From contig JAJEGJ010000013.1 of the NCBI GenBank assembly GCA_022819905.1, positions 1-64,000 of the forward strand: a stretch of DNA of 64,000 nucleotides. Reading direction: 5' to 3'. The position numbers were made by a program, and so were the translations under genes. Within the stretch, counting starts at the first letter, position 1, and each line of letters begins with the position of its first letter. Shown here in pieces: positions 39,246 to 47,827 of this stretch. The notes beneath the pieces are model-generated. The model did no database searches. It was not told the DNA's origin and worked only from the letters and a program-made list of their open reading frames with translations. This DNA is from Alphaproteobacteria bacterium (GTDB lineage: Bacteria; Pseudomonadota; Alphaproteobacteria; TMED109).

Positions 39246-39761
39246 ATGGATCGCCAGGCCAAGGAAGCGGCGGTGGCCGCGCTGCACGAGTTGTTCGCGC
39301 GCGGCGAAACCGTGATTGTGACCCACTACGCAGGTCTCGATGCGAATGATGCGACCGTTTTGCGGCGGCGCATGCGTGAGGCGGGAGCGCAGTTTCGGGT
39401 CACCAAGAACCGACTTACGCGCTTGGCGCTGAAGGACACGCCGCACGCCGACCTGGCTGACCTGTTCACCGGTCCGACGGCGATCGGTCTCAGTCAGGAT
39501 CCGGTGGCACCGGCCAAGGTGTTGTACGAATTTGCCGATACCCATCCGCAGTTGGTCATCCTTGGCGGTGGCCTCGGCTCGCAAAAGCTGGATCGGGCTG
39601 CGGTGTCCCAGTTGGCCAAGATGCCATCGCTGGACGAGCTTCGGGCGAAGCTGGTGGGCGTGATTTCCTCGCCGGCCCGCTCGGTGGCGGGGGTCCTCCA
39701 GGCTCCGGCGGGCGCTCTGGCCCGGGTCATCGGGGCCTATTCCGAATCAGAAGCCGCCTGA
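39246..39761 (+). CDS. rplJ: 50S ribosomal protein L10
   Basis: A 171-residue L10, the base of the L7/L12 stalk. It shows HELFARGETVIVTHYAGL, then LRRRMREAGAQFRVTKNRL, the rRNA-binding part, and a C-terminal helix that carries the L12 dimers. GGAGGA lies 9 bases before the ATG at 39246. The rplL gene follows after 57 bases. Confidence 0.96.
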   Translation: MDRQAKEAAVAALHELFARGETVIVTHYAGLDANDATVLRRRMREAGAQFRVTKNRLTRLALKDTPHADLADLFTGPTAIGLSQDPVAPAKVLYEFADTHPQLVILGGGLGSQKLDRAAVSQLAKMPSLDELRAKLVGVISSPARSVAGVLQAPAGALARVIGAYSESEAA

Positions 39762-39818
39762 GTTTCGGGCGGGCCATTCCATAACTTTGTCCACGCGTCT
39801 GAAGGGAGAAAACCAGCC

Positions 39819-40202
39819 ATGGCGGACATAGAGAAACTGGCCGAGGAGTTGTCCGGCCTGACCGTGATCGAAGCAGCCGAACTGTCGAAGCTGCTCGAGG
39901 AGAAGTGGGGAGTCAGCGCCGCCGCGCCGGTGGCGGTGGCAGCAGCGCCCGGTGGCGCGGCCGATGGCGGCGGAGGCAGCGACGAGCCCGAGTTCGTGAC
40001 CGTGACGCTCACCAGCTTCGGGGCCAAGAAGATCAACGTCATCAAGGAGGTGCGGGCGATCACGGGACTCGGCCTGAAAGAGGCCAAGGATCTCGTAGAA
40101 GGGGTTCCCAAGCCGGTCAAGGAAGACATTTCCAAGGACGAGGCCGAAGAGATCAAGAAGAAGTTGGAAGACGCGGGTGCGTCGGTCGAAGTGGGAGCGT
40201 GA
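39819..40202 (+). CDS. rplL: 50S ribosomal protein L7/L12
   Basis: A 127-residue stalk protein that recruits translation factors. The N-terminal dimer domain has [21 protein letters not shown], then an alanine- and glycine-rich hinge (about 38-57), then the factor-binding domain with [25 protein letters not shown]. It is the last gene of this block. In nearly all relatives rpoB follows directly; here there is a gap and an unrelated dehydrogenase gene. Confidence 0.97.
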   Translation: MADIEKLAEELSGLTVIEAAELSKLLEEKWGVSAAAPVAVAAAPGGAADGGGGSDEPEFVTVTLTSFGAKKINVIKEVRAITGLGLKEAKDLVEGVPKPVKEDISKDEAEEIKKKLEDAGASVEVGA

Positions 40203-40589
40203 TCCTCCGGATTCCGGATCGACGGCACCGGCAGGAGAGACCCGCCCGCGAGGCCAATGAAACCCATGGTGCTCCGGCGCGGACCGGCGGGCCCTCGCCG
40301 GCGGGCCCGCAGTTCCGGCAGGGACGGGATGCCGGCAGGTAGCCCCGAAGTCGCCGCCCACGAGACTCGGTGCCGGCCCGGCGTCGCGGCGGCTAGCCGT
40401 CGGCCGCCCGGCGGTGACGGATTCGTCGTGGCGTGGGGTCGTTGCGCGGCGCGCCGTCGCCACACGGTGGCCGCTGCCCGGGGCGGTGCGCAAGTCTCGG
40501 CCGAGCCGGCACGAAGCGGGCGGATTTACCGGCCTGTGCCGGACGGCTAGGATTCCCGCAATGACCACGAGAATTTCGGCCTCCGAAGC
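40203..40589. other. Intergenic region after rplL where rpoB is expected
   Basis: 387 bases with no supported gene and no trace of an rpoB start. It contains the GC-rich hairpin at 40287-40310 and must hold the promoter of the downstream dehydrogenase gene, which I could not locate. Confidence 0.5.
40287..40310 (+). terminator. GC-rich perfect hairpin after rplL, possible terminator
   Basis: GCGGGCCC (40287-40294) and its exact complement GGGCCCGC (40303-40310) flank an 8-base loop. The position 85 bases after rplL suits operon termination, but no T-run follows, so it could equally be a chance GC-rich dyad. Confidence 0.35.
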
Positions 40590-42953
40590 ATGGTGACGCT
40601 GGCCAAGGCACGGCGGCGAAAATCGAGGCCGGCGAAGCGGGACCTCGCGGAGCTGCGTGCGCTGGAGCGCAAGGTGGCTTGGCTGTCGGCGTGGACCATT
40701 CACCATGCGAACCATCTCCGTCCGGCCCTGGACGGTCTGAAGGTCGGGGGGCACCAGGCTTCCTCGGCCTCCGTGGTGACGCTGCTGTCGGCCCTGTATT
40801 TCCACGTCCTGCGGCCCGAGGACCGGGTGGCCGTGAAGCCCCATGCAAGCCCGGTGTTCCATGCGATCCAGTACTTGCATGGGCGCCAGACTTGCGAGCA
40901 CTTGCAGGCATTCCGCGGATATGGCGGAGCACAGAGTTATCCCTCGCGCACGAAGGATGCGGACGACGTCGATTTTTCGACGGGGTCCGTCGGGCTCGGG
41001 GGCGCCATGGCGCTGTTCGCTTCGCTGGTGCAGGACTACATCCTTGATCATGACCTGGCGTCCGGGGCACACCGTCCCGGCCGCATGGTGACGGTGTTTG
41101 GAGACGCGGAGCTCGACGAAGGCAACGTGTACGAAGCCCTGCTCGACGGCGCCAAGAGCGGGCTGCGAAATTGCTGGTGGATCATCGATTACAACCGGCA
41201 AAGCCTCGACGCCATTACCGCAGACCGTTCGTTCTCCCGGATTGCCGGACTGTTCGAGGCGATGAGCTGGCGGGTGATCACGCTCAAGTACGGAAAGCTG
41301 CTACAGGCGGTCGAGCAGGAGCCCGGGGGAACGGCGCTGATCGAGTGGATCGATCGGTGTCCGAACGACCTCTATTCGGCGTTGACCTTCAAGGGCGGGG
41401 CTGCGTGGCGGGAACGCCTGCTCCAGGACCTCGAGGGCGATACGGATGCAGCGACGCTGATCGAGCGCCATGACGACGACGACCTGCATGCGCTGATGAC
41501 GAATCTCGCCGGCCATGACCTGGAATCGGTAATCGAAGCCTTCGAGGCTGCGGACGACGATCGGCCGACCTGCTTTATCGCCTACACGATCAAGGGGCAC
41601 GGACTCCCGCTGGCCGGCCACAAGGACAACCATGCAGGCCTGATGAACGAGGCCCAGATGGAGCAGTTCCGTGTGTCGATGGGCGTGCCCGAAGGCAAGG
41701 AATGGGACCGCTTCGCGGGACTTGAGCTCCCGCCGGCGACGCTCGAGGCGTATCTGGCGGCAGTGCCGTTCGCCCAGTCCGACCAGCGGCGTCACGACCC
41801 GCCGCAGATACCGGTTCCGGACCGTTTGTTCGTGTCGGCGTCCGGCCGCTCCTCGACGCAGGAGGCCTTCGGCCGCATCCTCCGGGAGCTTGGACGCGGG
41901 GACACGGAACTCGCGCAGAGGATCGTCACCACGTCCCCGGATGTCACGGTATCCACCAACCTCGGTGGCTGGGTCAACCAGCGCCAGATCTACCGGCACA
42001 CGTCCCGCTCCGACGTGTTTCACGACGAGAGTGTCGTGTCGCCACAACGCTGGACGATGTCGCCCAAGGGTCAGCACATCGAACTGGGAATTGCCGAGAA
42101 CAACCTGTTCCTGCTGCTGGCGGCAGCGGGTCTGTCGCATTCGCTGTTCGACGCCCGGCTTATTCCGATCGGCACCTTGTACGACCCGTTCATTGCACGC
42201 GGGCTGGACGCACTCAATTACGCGGCCTACCAGGATGCGCGTTTCATTCTGATCGCCACGCCCTCCGGGATTTCGCTTGCACCCGAGGGCGGCGCGCATC
42301 AGTCCATCGGCACGCCGCTGGTCGGGATCGGTCAGCCCGGCCTCGCCGCGCTCGAGCCCGGGTACGTGGACGAGCTAGAGGTGATGCTCCGCTGGGCGTT
42401 CGCCTACCTCCAGGAGCCGGACGGGCAGTCGGTCTATCTCCGCCTCTCGACGCGGCCGGTCGAGCAGCTTGAACGCACCGTGGATCATGACCTGGAGCAG
42501 GCGATCATCGACGGCGGCTACTGGCTGCGTCCGCCGGCTCGGGGAACTTCACTGGCCTTGGTGTACTCCGGCGCAGTGGCGACCGAGGTGCTCGATGCCT
42601 ATGCGGAACTGCAGTCGGACATGCCGGAGGCGGGGGTGTTGGCCGTAACCTCCGCTGACCGGCTGCACGCTGCATGGCGGACCGCGCAAGCCGCGCGGCG
42701 GCGGGGCCATCAGGCGCAGTCCCATCTGGAGAGGTTGCTCGATCCGCTGGCATCTTCGGCAGGCTTGGTGACCGTGGTCGACGGCCACCCGGCGACGCTC
42801 TCGTGGCTCGGCTCGGTCCGCGGACACAAGACGATTTCATTGGGCGTGGACGAATTCGGGCAGTCGGGAGATCTGGCGAGTCTGTACCGCTCGTATGGCA
42901 TCGACCGTGATGCAATCCTCGACGCTGCAGCCGAGGCGCTGACGGGGCGGTGA
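40590..42953 (+). CDS. Homodimeric-type 2-oxoacid dehydrogenase E1 (AceE/MdeB-like)
   Basis: A 787-residue thiamine-diphosphate enzyme with the transketolase-like architecture of AceE-type E1 components: an N-terminal TPP domain, a pyrimidine-binding domain from about 410 and a C-terminal domain from about 640. The TPP motif starts at G171-D172 in FGDAELDEGN and ends in IIDYNRQSLD. TPP ligands include HASPVFHAIQYLHG and GHKDNHAGLM; later HIELGIAENN matches the pyrimidine-side glutamate region. Known relatives include E. coli AceE (longer, 887 residues) and the 2-oxobutyrate dehydrogenase MdeB of Pseudomonas. No E2 or E3 gene is adjacent, so the substrate is not settled. The ATG at 40590 is the first in-frame start; no good ribosome-binding site is seen. 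Confidence 0.85.
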   Translation: MVTLAKARRRKSRPAKRDLAELRALERKVAWLSAWTIHHANHLRPALDGLKVGGHQASSASVVTLLSALYFHVLRPEDRVAVKPHASPVFHAIQYLHGRQTCEHLQAFRGYGGAQSYPSRTKDADDVDFSTGSVGLGGAMALFASLVQDYILDHDLASGAHRPGRMVTVFGDAELDEGNVYEALLDGAKSGLRNCWWIIDYNRQSLDAITADRSFSRIAGLFEAMSWRVITLKYGKLLQAVEQEPGGTALIEWIDRCPNDLYSALTFKGGAAWRERLLQDLEGDTDAATLIERHDDDDLHALMTNLAGHDLESVIEAFEAADDDRPTCFIAYTIKGHGLPLAGHKDNHAGLMNEAQMEQFRVSMGVPEGKEWDRFAGLELPPATLEAYLAAVPFAQSDQRRHDPPQIPVPDRLFVSASGRSSTQEAFGRILRELGRGDTELAQRIVTTSPDVTVSTNLGGWVNQRQIYRHTSRSDVFHDESVVSPQRWTMSPKGQHIELGIAENNLFLLLAAAGLSHSLFDARLIPIGTLYDPFIARGLDALNYAAYQDARFILIATPSGISLAPEGGAHQSIGTPLVGIGQPGLAALEPGYVDELEVMLRWAFAYLQEPDGQSVYLRLSTRPVEQLERTVDHDLEQAIIDGGYWLRPPARGTSLALVYSGAVATEVLDAYAELQSDMPEAGVLAVTSADRLHAAWRTAQAARRRGHQAQSHLERLLDPLASSAGLVTVVDGHPATLSWLGSVRGHKTISLGVDEFGQSGDLASLYRSYGIDRDAILDAAAEALTGR

Positions 42954-42981
42954 CGGGCCGGCCGGAAATGCGCTGGGGTTG

Positions 42982-43066
42982 GCGGGCGTGGTGAAATTGG
43001 TAGACACGCGGGCCTTAGGAGCCCGTGACGCAAGTCGTGGGGGTTCGAGTCCCTCCGCCCGCACCA
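42982..43066 (+). tRNA. tRNA-Leu (anticodon TAG)
   Basis: The acceptor stem GCGGGCG pairs with CGCCCGC. The anticodon arm GGGCCTTAGGAGCCC carries TAG, a long variable arm marks class II, the T-arm has GGGTTCGAGTCCC, and CCA is encoded at the end. It lies just upstream of tig, a common alphaproteobacterial position. Confidence 0.96.
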
Positions 43067-43112
43067 GCGCCCCTGGCCTGGCGGTCGGCGCCATAACGAA
43101 AGATGGGTCACT

Positions 43113-44459
43113 ATGAAAGTCAAGCGAATTTCCGGAAGCGGCTCGGTGCAAAGCTTCAGTGCGGCGGTTCCGGCCGAGCAGTTCGAATCGGTGATGGATG
43201 GCCGTCTGAACGAGTATGCGCGTGACGCCAAGATCGACGGGTTCCGCAAGGGCAAGGTGCCGATGACCATCATCCGGCGACGGTTCGGGACCGAGGTGGA
43301 AACCGCAATTGCCTCGGACTTTCTGCAGTCCGCGGTTGAGCAGGCGTTGGCAGAACACGATCTCGTGCCTCTCGACGTGGTCCCGGAACGCATGCCGAAG
43401 CGGGCGCCCGGCGCGCCGCTGGATCTGCAGTTCACGGTGCACGGGGTCGCCACGTTCAAGGTGGCGCCGTTTGACGGGTTGGAAATCGACGTACCGGTCG
43501 TGGACGTGACCGATGCGGACGTCGACGCGGAAGTCACCGAGTTCTCGTACATGTTTGGGGCGACCGAGCCGGCGGAGACCGACTTCGGTGCTCGTTCCGA
43601 GGACACGGTGGTGGCGGAGCTGTTCGATCGGTCCGACTCGGCCAATCCGAAGCGAATTCCGGTCGGCGGTCTTGCCACGCCGAAGTCATTTCAGCGGACC
43701 TGGGGCGAAGCGGCTGACATCGAGGGCATCCGGGCCGGCGAGCAGCGGGAGTTTCAGGTGTCTCCGCTGCCAGGGAACTGCTACGACAAGCCGTTCAAGC
43801 TGGGCGTCCTGGCACGCGCCGTACACAAGCGTGAACCGGCCAGCATGGAAGATCTGATGAAGCGGCTCAGTGCCGAAACGGAACCCGATCTCCGGGCGAA
43901 TGTCCGGACCATGCTCGAGCACGCCATGACTTCCGGAAGCGAACGCCTGAAGGTGGTTCGCCTGATCGACAAGCTGGTCAAGGCCAATCGGCTCAAACTG
44001 CCGGAGCCCTATGTCGACAAGGTCGCCGCCGCGTACGACGCGGGGCAATCGTCGCCGATCGTGCCCTCGGAACACCAGGTGTCGACCGACCAACTGGCCA
44101 GGTCGAGCATCGTCGCGGAGTTGCTGCTGTCGAAGATCGCGGACGATCACGACATCCAGGTCAGCCGCGAAGAGATCGTCCGCTTTGTCGTGCAGAACGT
44201 GGACCCCAACCAGCGAAACGCCGAAGACGTGATCAGGCAGCGTCTGGCGGATACGGAAGTGGTCAAGATGGTGGCGGTACGGATTCGTCGGGAGAAGGCG
44301 CTCGGACTCGCGATGAAGGACGCCCAGCTGAACGAGACGCAGATTTCGAACGACGAGATGCGGCGCATGATGGCGACCATTCCACCCATCACGCTGGAGG
44401 CCCGCATGCCGGGGGGCGCGGCCGGCCCGGCTGCCGCCGCGAGCGGGGCGTCGTCGTGA
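43113..44459 (+). CDS. tig: Trigger factor (ribosome-associated chaperone)
   Basis: A 448-residue trigger factor that binds L23 at the exit tunnel and shields nascent chains. The ribosome-binding signature GFRKGKVP is at residues 43-50. The middle region (about 155-240), normally an FKBP-type prolyl isomerase, is poorly conserved here: the usual glycine- and phenylalanine-rich active-site segments are hard to recognise. The helical C-terminal chaperone domain is present, ending in an alanine- and glycine-rich tail. It starts with ATG at 43113 and overlaps the possible GTG start of clpP. The chain tig-clpP is standard. Confidence 0.94.
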   Translation: MKVKRISGSGSVQSFSAAVPAEQFESVMDGRLNEYARDAKIDGFRKGKVPMTIIRRRFGTEVETAIASDFLQSAVEQALAEHDLVPLDVVPERMPKRAPGAPLDLQFTVHGVATFKVAPFDGLEIDVPVVDVTDADVDAEVTEFSYMFGATEPAETDFGARSEDTVVAELFDRSDSANPKRIPVGGLATPKSFQRTWGEAADIEGIRAGEQREFQVSPLPGNCYDKPFKLGVLARAVHKREPASMEDLMKRLSAETEPDLRANVRTMLEHAMTSGSERLKVVRLIDKLVKANRLKLPEPYVDKVAAAYDAGQSSPIVPSEHQVSTDQLARSSIVAELLLSKIADDHDIQVSREEIVRFVVQNVDPNQRNAEDVIRQRLADTEVVKMVAVRIRREKALGLAMKDAQLNETQISNDEMRRMMATIPPITLEARMPGGAAGPAAAASGASS

Positions 44460-44494
44460 CGGAACGGCTGCAGGCGCCGGAGCCGGAGCACACC

Positions 44495-45097
44495 ATGAAC
44501 ACGCTGGTGCCGATGGTCGTCGAGCAGACCGGCAGGGGCGAGCGTGCATACGACATCTATTCCAGGCTCCTGAAGGAGCGCATCATCTTTCTGACTGGTC
44601 CGGTAGGGGATGAGGTGGCGTCGCTCGTGATCGCGCAATTGCTGTATCTCGAGGCGGAGCACCCGGACAAGGAGATCGCCTTCTACATCAACAGCCCTGG
44701 CGGGTTGGTCACATCGGGGCTGGCGATCTACGACACGATGCAGTACATCCGCCCGGACGTGTCGACCCTGTGCGTCGGGCAGGCCGCGTCGATGGGCTCA
44801 TTGCTGCTCGCCGGCGGAACCGCGGGCAAGCGGTTTGCGCTGCCGAACGCCCGGATCATGGTGCATCAGCCTTCCGGCGGGTTTTCCGGGCAGGCAACGG
44901 ATGTCGAGATCCACGCGCGCGAGATTCTCGCGCTCAAGGAGCGTATCAACGAGATCTATACACGCCATACGAAGCAAGGCATCGAGGCCGTACGCGAGGC
45001 GCTCGAGCGGGATCGATTCCTGACCCCGGAGGTTGCCAAGGAGTTTGGCCTGATCGATGACGTCGTCAGCGAACGACCGGCCGGGGCGGACGACTGA
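44495..45097 (+). CDS. clpP: ATP-dependent Clp protease proteolytic subunit
   Basis: A 200-residue ClpP serine protease that forms the tetradecameric barrel. The triad is S99 in [15 protein letters not shown]124 in MVHQPSGGF and D173 in ERDRFLTP. The ATG at 44495 with GGAG upstream gives the normal propeptide and [16 protein letters not shown]; a GTG at 44456 overlapping the tig stop would add 13 residues. Unlike most relatives, clpX and lon do not follow; clpS and clpA do. Confidence 0.96.
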   Translation: MNTLVPMVVEQTGRGERAYDIYSRLLKERIIFLTGPVGDEVASLVIAQLLYLEAEHPDKEIAFYINSPGGLVTSGLAIYDTMQYIRPDVSTLCVGQAASMGSLLLAGGTAGKRFALPNARIMVHQPSGGFSGQATDVEIHAREILALKERINEIYTRHTKQGIEAVREALERDRFLTPEVAKEFGLIDDVVSERPAGADD

Positions 45098-45197
45098 CGC
45101 CGGATTCAGGGGCGAAGCCGGCGTGGCGGCTTCTTTCGGGGGGTGCCTGAATTGGCTAACATTCGTGCGGGCTAGGTGCGTGGAGGCGGCATTTGCC

Positions 45198-45524
45198 ATG
45201 AGTTCGCAGCAGCGACCGGATTACGAGCCGGGGCGCGGGGACACGCTGGTAGAACCGACGGTCGAGACCAAGAAACCGTCGCTATATCAGGTCCTGCTGT
45301 TAAACGACGACTACACGCCGATGGAGTTCGTGGTCATGATCCTGGAACAGTTCTTCCGCAAGGACCGCGAAGAGGCGACCCAGATCATGCTTCATGTGCA
45401 TCAGAACGGGGTCGGCGTGTGCGGCGTGTACACCTACGAGGTGGCCGAGAGCAAAGTGACCCAGGTGATCAATTGCGCTCGCGAGCATGAGCATCCACTG
45501 CGATGCACCCTGGAGAAAGTCTGA
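45198..45524 (+). CDS. clpS: ATP-dependent Clp protease adapter ClpS
   Basis: A 108-residue adaptor that delivers N-degron substrates to ClpA. Family motifs are [17 protein letters not shown], with the substrate-pocket aspartates, [19 protein letters not shown] and [11 protein letters not shown]. The ATG at 45198 has GGAGG upstream; the frame from 45057 extends into clpP. The clpA gene follows, the usual pair. Confidence 0.95.
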   Translation: MSSQQRPDYEPGRGDTLVEPTVETKKPSLYQVLLLNDDYTPMEFVVMILEQFFRKDREEATQIMLHVHQNGVGVCGVYTYEVAESKVTQVINCAREHEHPLRCTLEKV

Positions 45525-45535
45525 GCCGTCACGCG

Positions 45536-47806
45536 ATGCTGTCGAGCAACCTTGAAAAGAGCCTTCACAACGCTATCGAGCTGGCGCGGGGCCATCGGCA
45601 CGAGTTCGTCACCCTTGAGCATCTCCTCCGTGCCCTGACCGAGGATGAGGACGCGGTTGAGGTATTGCTTGCCTGCCGCGTGGACCTGGAAAAGCTTCAG
45701 GGTGACCTGGACGAGTTTCTGGAGACGGCGCTGACTTCGACAGTGCTGGAGGGAGATTCCCAGCCGGACTCCGTCCCGAGCCGCGGCGTCCGCCGGGTGC
45801 TGGGCAGGGCCGCGCAACATGTGCGCGGGTCCGGGAAGACCGCCGTTACCGGCGCCAACGTCCTGGTGGCGATTTTCTCCGAACGTGAAAGTCACGCTGT
45901 CTACTTCCTCAGTTTGCAGCAGATGCGGCGGGTGGACGCGGTGTCGTTCATCAGCCACGGGCTATCCAAGCAAACCCGCGTGCAGACAGCGGCGCCAGGC
46001 ACCGAGACAGGCGAGGCGCCGGCCGCCAGCCAGTCGCCGCTCGAGGCCTATTGCATCAACCTCAACGAGAAGGCCAAGGCCGGCCGGATCGATCCCCTGA
46101 TCGGTCGCCAGGTCGAGCTGGAACGCACGATCCAGATCCTCTGCCGGCGGACTAAGAACAACCCGCTGTTCGTCGGGGATCCGGGAGTCGGAAAGACCGC
46201 GATTACCGAGGGCTTCGCCCGCCGAATTGTCGCCGGGGAGGTGCCCGAAGTTCTTGCGGACGCCGTGGTCTACTGCCTGGACATGGGCGTCCTGCTGGCT
46301 GGCACCCGGTACCGCGGCGACTTCGAGGAACGCCTGAAGGGAGTGGTGGCGGAGCTCGGCAAACATGAGAAGGCCATCCTGTTCATCGACGAGATTCACA
46401 CGCTGATCGGCGCCGGCGCCACCAGCGGCGGCGCTATGGACGCGTCCAATCTGCTGAAACCGGCGCTGGCCAGCGGCGAGATCCGCTGCATCGGCTCCAC
46501 TACGTACAAGGATTACCGGGGCTATTTCGAGACCGATCGGGCGTTGGTCCGTCGCTTCCAGAAGATCGACGTGAACGAGCCCACCGTGGCCGACACCATC
46601 CGGATTCTCAACGGGCTGAAGCCCTATTACGAGGAGTACCACGGAATCCGCTACACCCGCTCCGCGCTGCAGGCGGCCGCGGAGCTGGCAGGACGGCACA
46701 TGTCTGACCGCAAGCTGCCGGACAAGGCCATCGACGTAATCGATGAAGCCGGAGCGGCGGAAATGCTGAAACCGGCGTCGCGCCGGAAGAAGGTGGTCGG
46801 GGTCGGAAGCATCGAGGCGGTGGTCGCCCGGATGGCGCGGATCCCGCCGAAGCAGGTCTCGCGCGATGACCGCACCGCTCTGGCCACGCTGGAGCGTGAC
46901 CTGAATCTCGTGGTCTTCGGACAGGAAGAGGCGCTCGCAATGCTGGCGAGCGCGGTCAAGATGTCGCGCGCCGGCTTGCGGGAGCCGAACAAGCCGGTGG
47001 GCTGCTTCCTCTTGTCCGGCCCTACCGGAGTTGGCAAGACCGAGGCCTCTCGCTGCCTGGCGGAACTGATGGGAGTCGAACTGATCCGGTTCGACATGTC
47101 CGAGTACATGGAGCGCCATACGGTCTCCCGCCTGATCGGTGCGCCACCGGGCTACGTTGGCTTCGATCAGGGGGGCATGCTGACCGATGCGGTCGACCAG
47201 CACCCACATTCGGTCGTGCTGCTCGATGAGATCGAGAAGGCCCATCCGGACTTGTTCAGCCTGCTGCTGCAGGTCATGGACTATGGGCGACTCACCGACC
47301 ACAACGGCAAGGCGGTCGATTTTCGGAACGTGACGCTGATCATGACCACGAACGCCGGGGCCAGCGAGCTGGCCAAGGCGGCCGTCGGGTTCGGTCGCGA
47401 GCGGCGGGAAGGGGACGACACGGAGGCGATCAATCGGCTGTTCACGCCCGAGTTCCGCAATCGGCTGGACGCGGTGATTCCGTTCGCGGCGCTGTCCCGG
47501 GCAGTGATGGGCCAGATCGTCGACAAGTTCATCGCCCAGCTCGAGGTCCAGTTGCAGGACCGCAACGTCTCGGTTGAACTCACGGAAGCGGCGCGGAGCT
47601 GGTTTGCCGACAAGGGGTACGATCCGACTTTCGGCGCGAGACCGCTGGCCAGACTGATCCAGGAGCGGTTGAAGAAAGAGCTGTCGGAGGAGCTCCTGTT
47701 TGGGCGGCTGGCGCGAGGCGGGCACGTGAAGGTCGACGTGCGCGAGAACCAGGTTTCATTCACGTTCGTCGACGCGAACGGCAAGGAGCTGGTAGCAGCG
47801 TCCTGA
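45536..47806 (+). CDS. clpA: ATP-dependent Clp protease ATP-binding subunit ClpA
   Basis: A 756-residue unfoldase that feeds proteins into ClpP. The N domain (1-145, opening SSNLEKSLHNAIELARGHRHEF) binds ClpS. The first AAA domain has GDPGVGKTA and FIDEIHTLIGAG; the second has GPTGVGKTE and LLDEIEKAHPD. The ClpP-docking loop region contains an IGF-like sequence late in the second domain. The start is either ATG 45536 or ATG 45503, the latter overlapping clpS by 22 bases; the former matches the family opening better. Confidence 0.96.
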   Translation: MLSSNLEKSLHNAIELARGHRHEFVTLEHLLRALTEDEDAVEVLLACRVDLEKLQGDLDEFLETALTSTVLEGDSQPDSVPSRGVRRVLGRAAQHVRGSGKTAVTGANVLVAIFSERESHAVYFLSLQQMRRVDAVSFISHGLSKQTRVQTAAPGTETGEAPAASQSPLEAYCINLNEKAKAGRIDPLIGRQVELERTIQILCRRTKNNPLFVGDPGVGKTAITEGFARRIVAGEVPEVLADAVVYCLDMGVLLAGTRYRGDFEERLKGVVAELGKHEKAILFIDEIHTLIGAGATSGGAMDASNLLKPALASGEIRCIGSTTYKDYRGYFETDRALVRRFQKIDVNEPTVADTIRILNGLKPYYEEYHGIRYTRSALQAAAELAGRHMSDRKLPDKAIDVIDEAGAAEMLKPASRRKKVVGVGSIEAVVARMARIPPKQVSRDDRTALATLERDLNLVVFGQEEALAMLASAVKMSRAGLREPNKPVGCFLLSGPTGVGKTEASRCLAELMGVELIRFDMSEYMERHTVSRLIGAPPGYVGFDQGGMLTDAVDQHPHSVVLLDEIEKAHPDLFSLLLQVMDYGRLTDHNGKAVDFRNVTLIMTTNAGASELAKAAVGFGRERREGDDTEAINRLFTPEFRNRLDAVIPFAALSRAVMGQIVDKFIAQLEVQLQDRNVSVELTEAARSWFADKGYDPTFGARPLARLIQERLKKELSEELLFGRLARGGHVKVDVRENQVSFTFVDANGKELVAAS

Positions 47807-47827
47807 GCCGGCTGCCGGCCGGCGCGT
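47807..47827. terminator. Compact GC hairpin between convergent clpA and ribA
   Basis: Only 21 bases separate the two convergent stop codons. They contain GCCGGC (47807-47812) and GCCGGC (47818-47823), which can form a six-base stem with a five-base loop on either strand. There is no T-run, so bidirectional termination is only a suggestion. Confidence 0.3.

Noticed and set aside
45962..47725. A 587-codon open frame antisense to clpA
   Set aside because: Same explanation: GC-driven antisense frame opposite a highly conserved protein.
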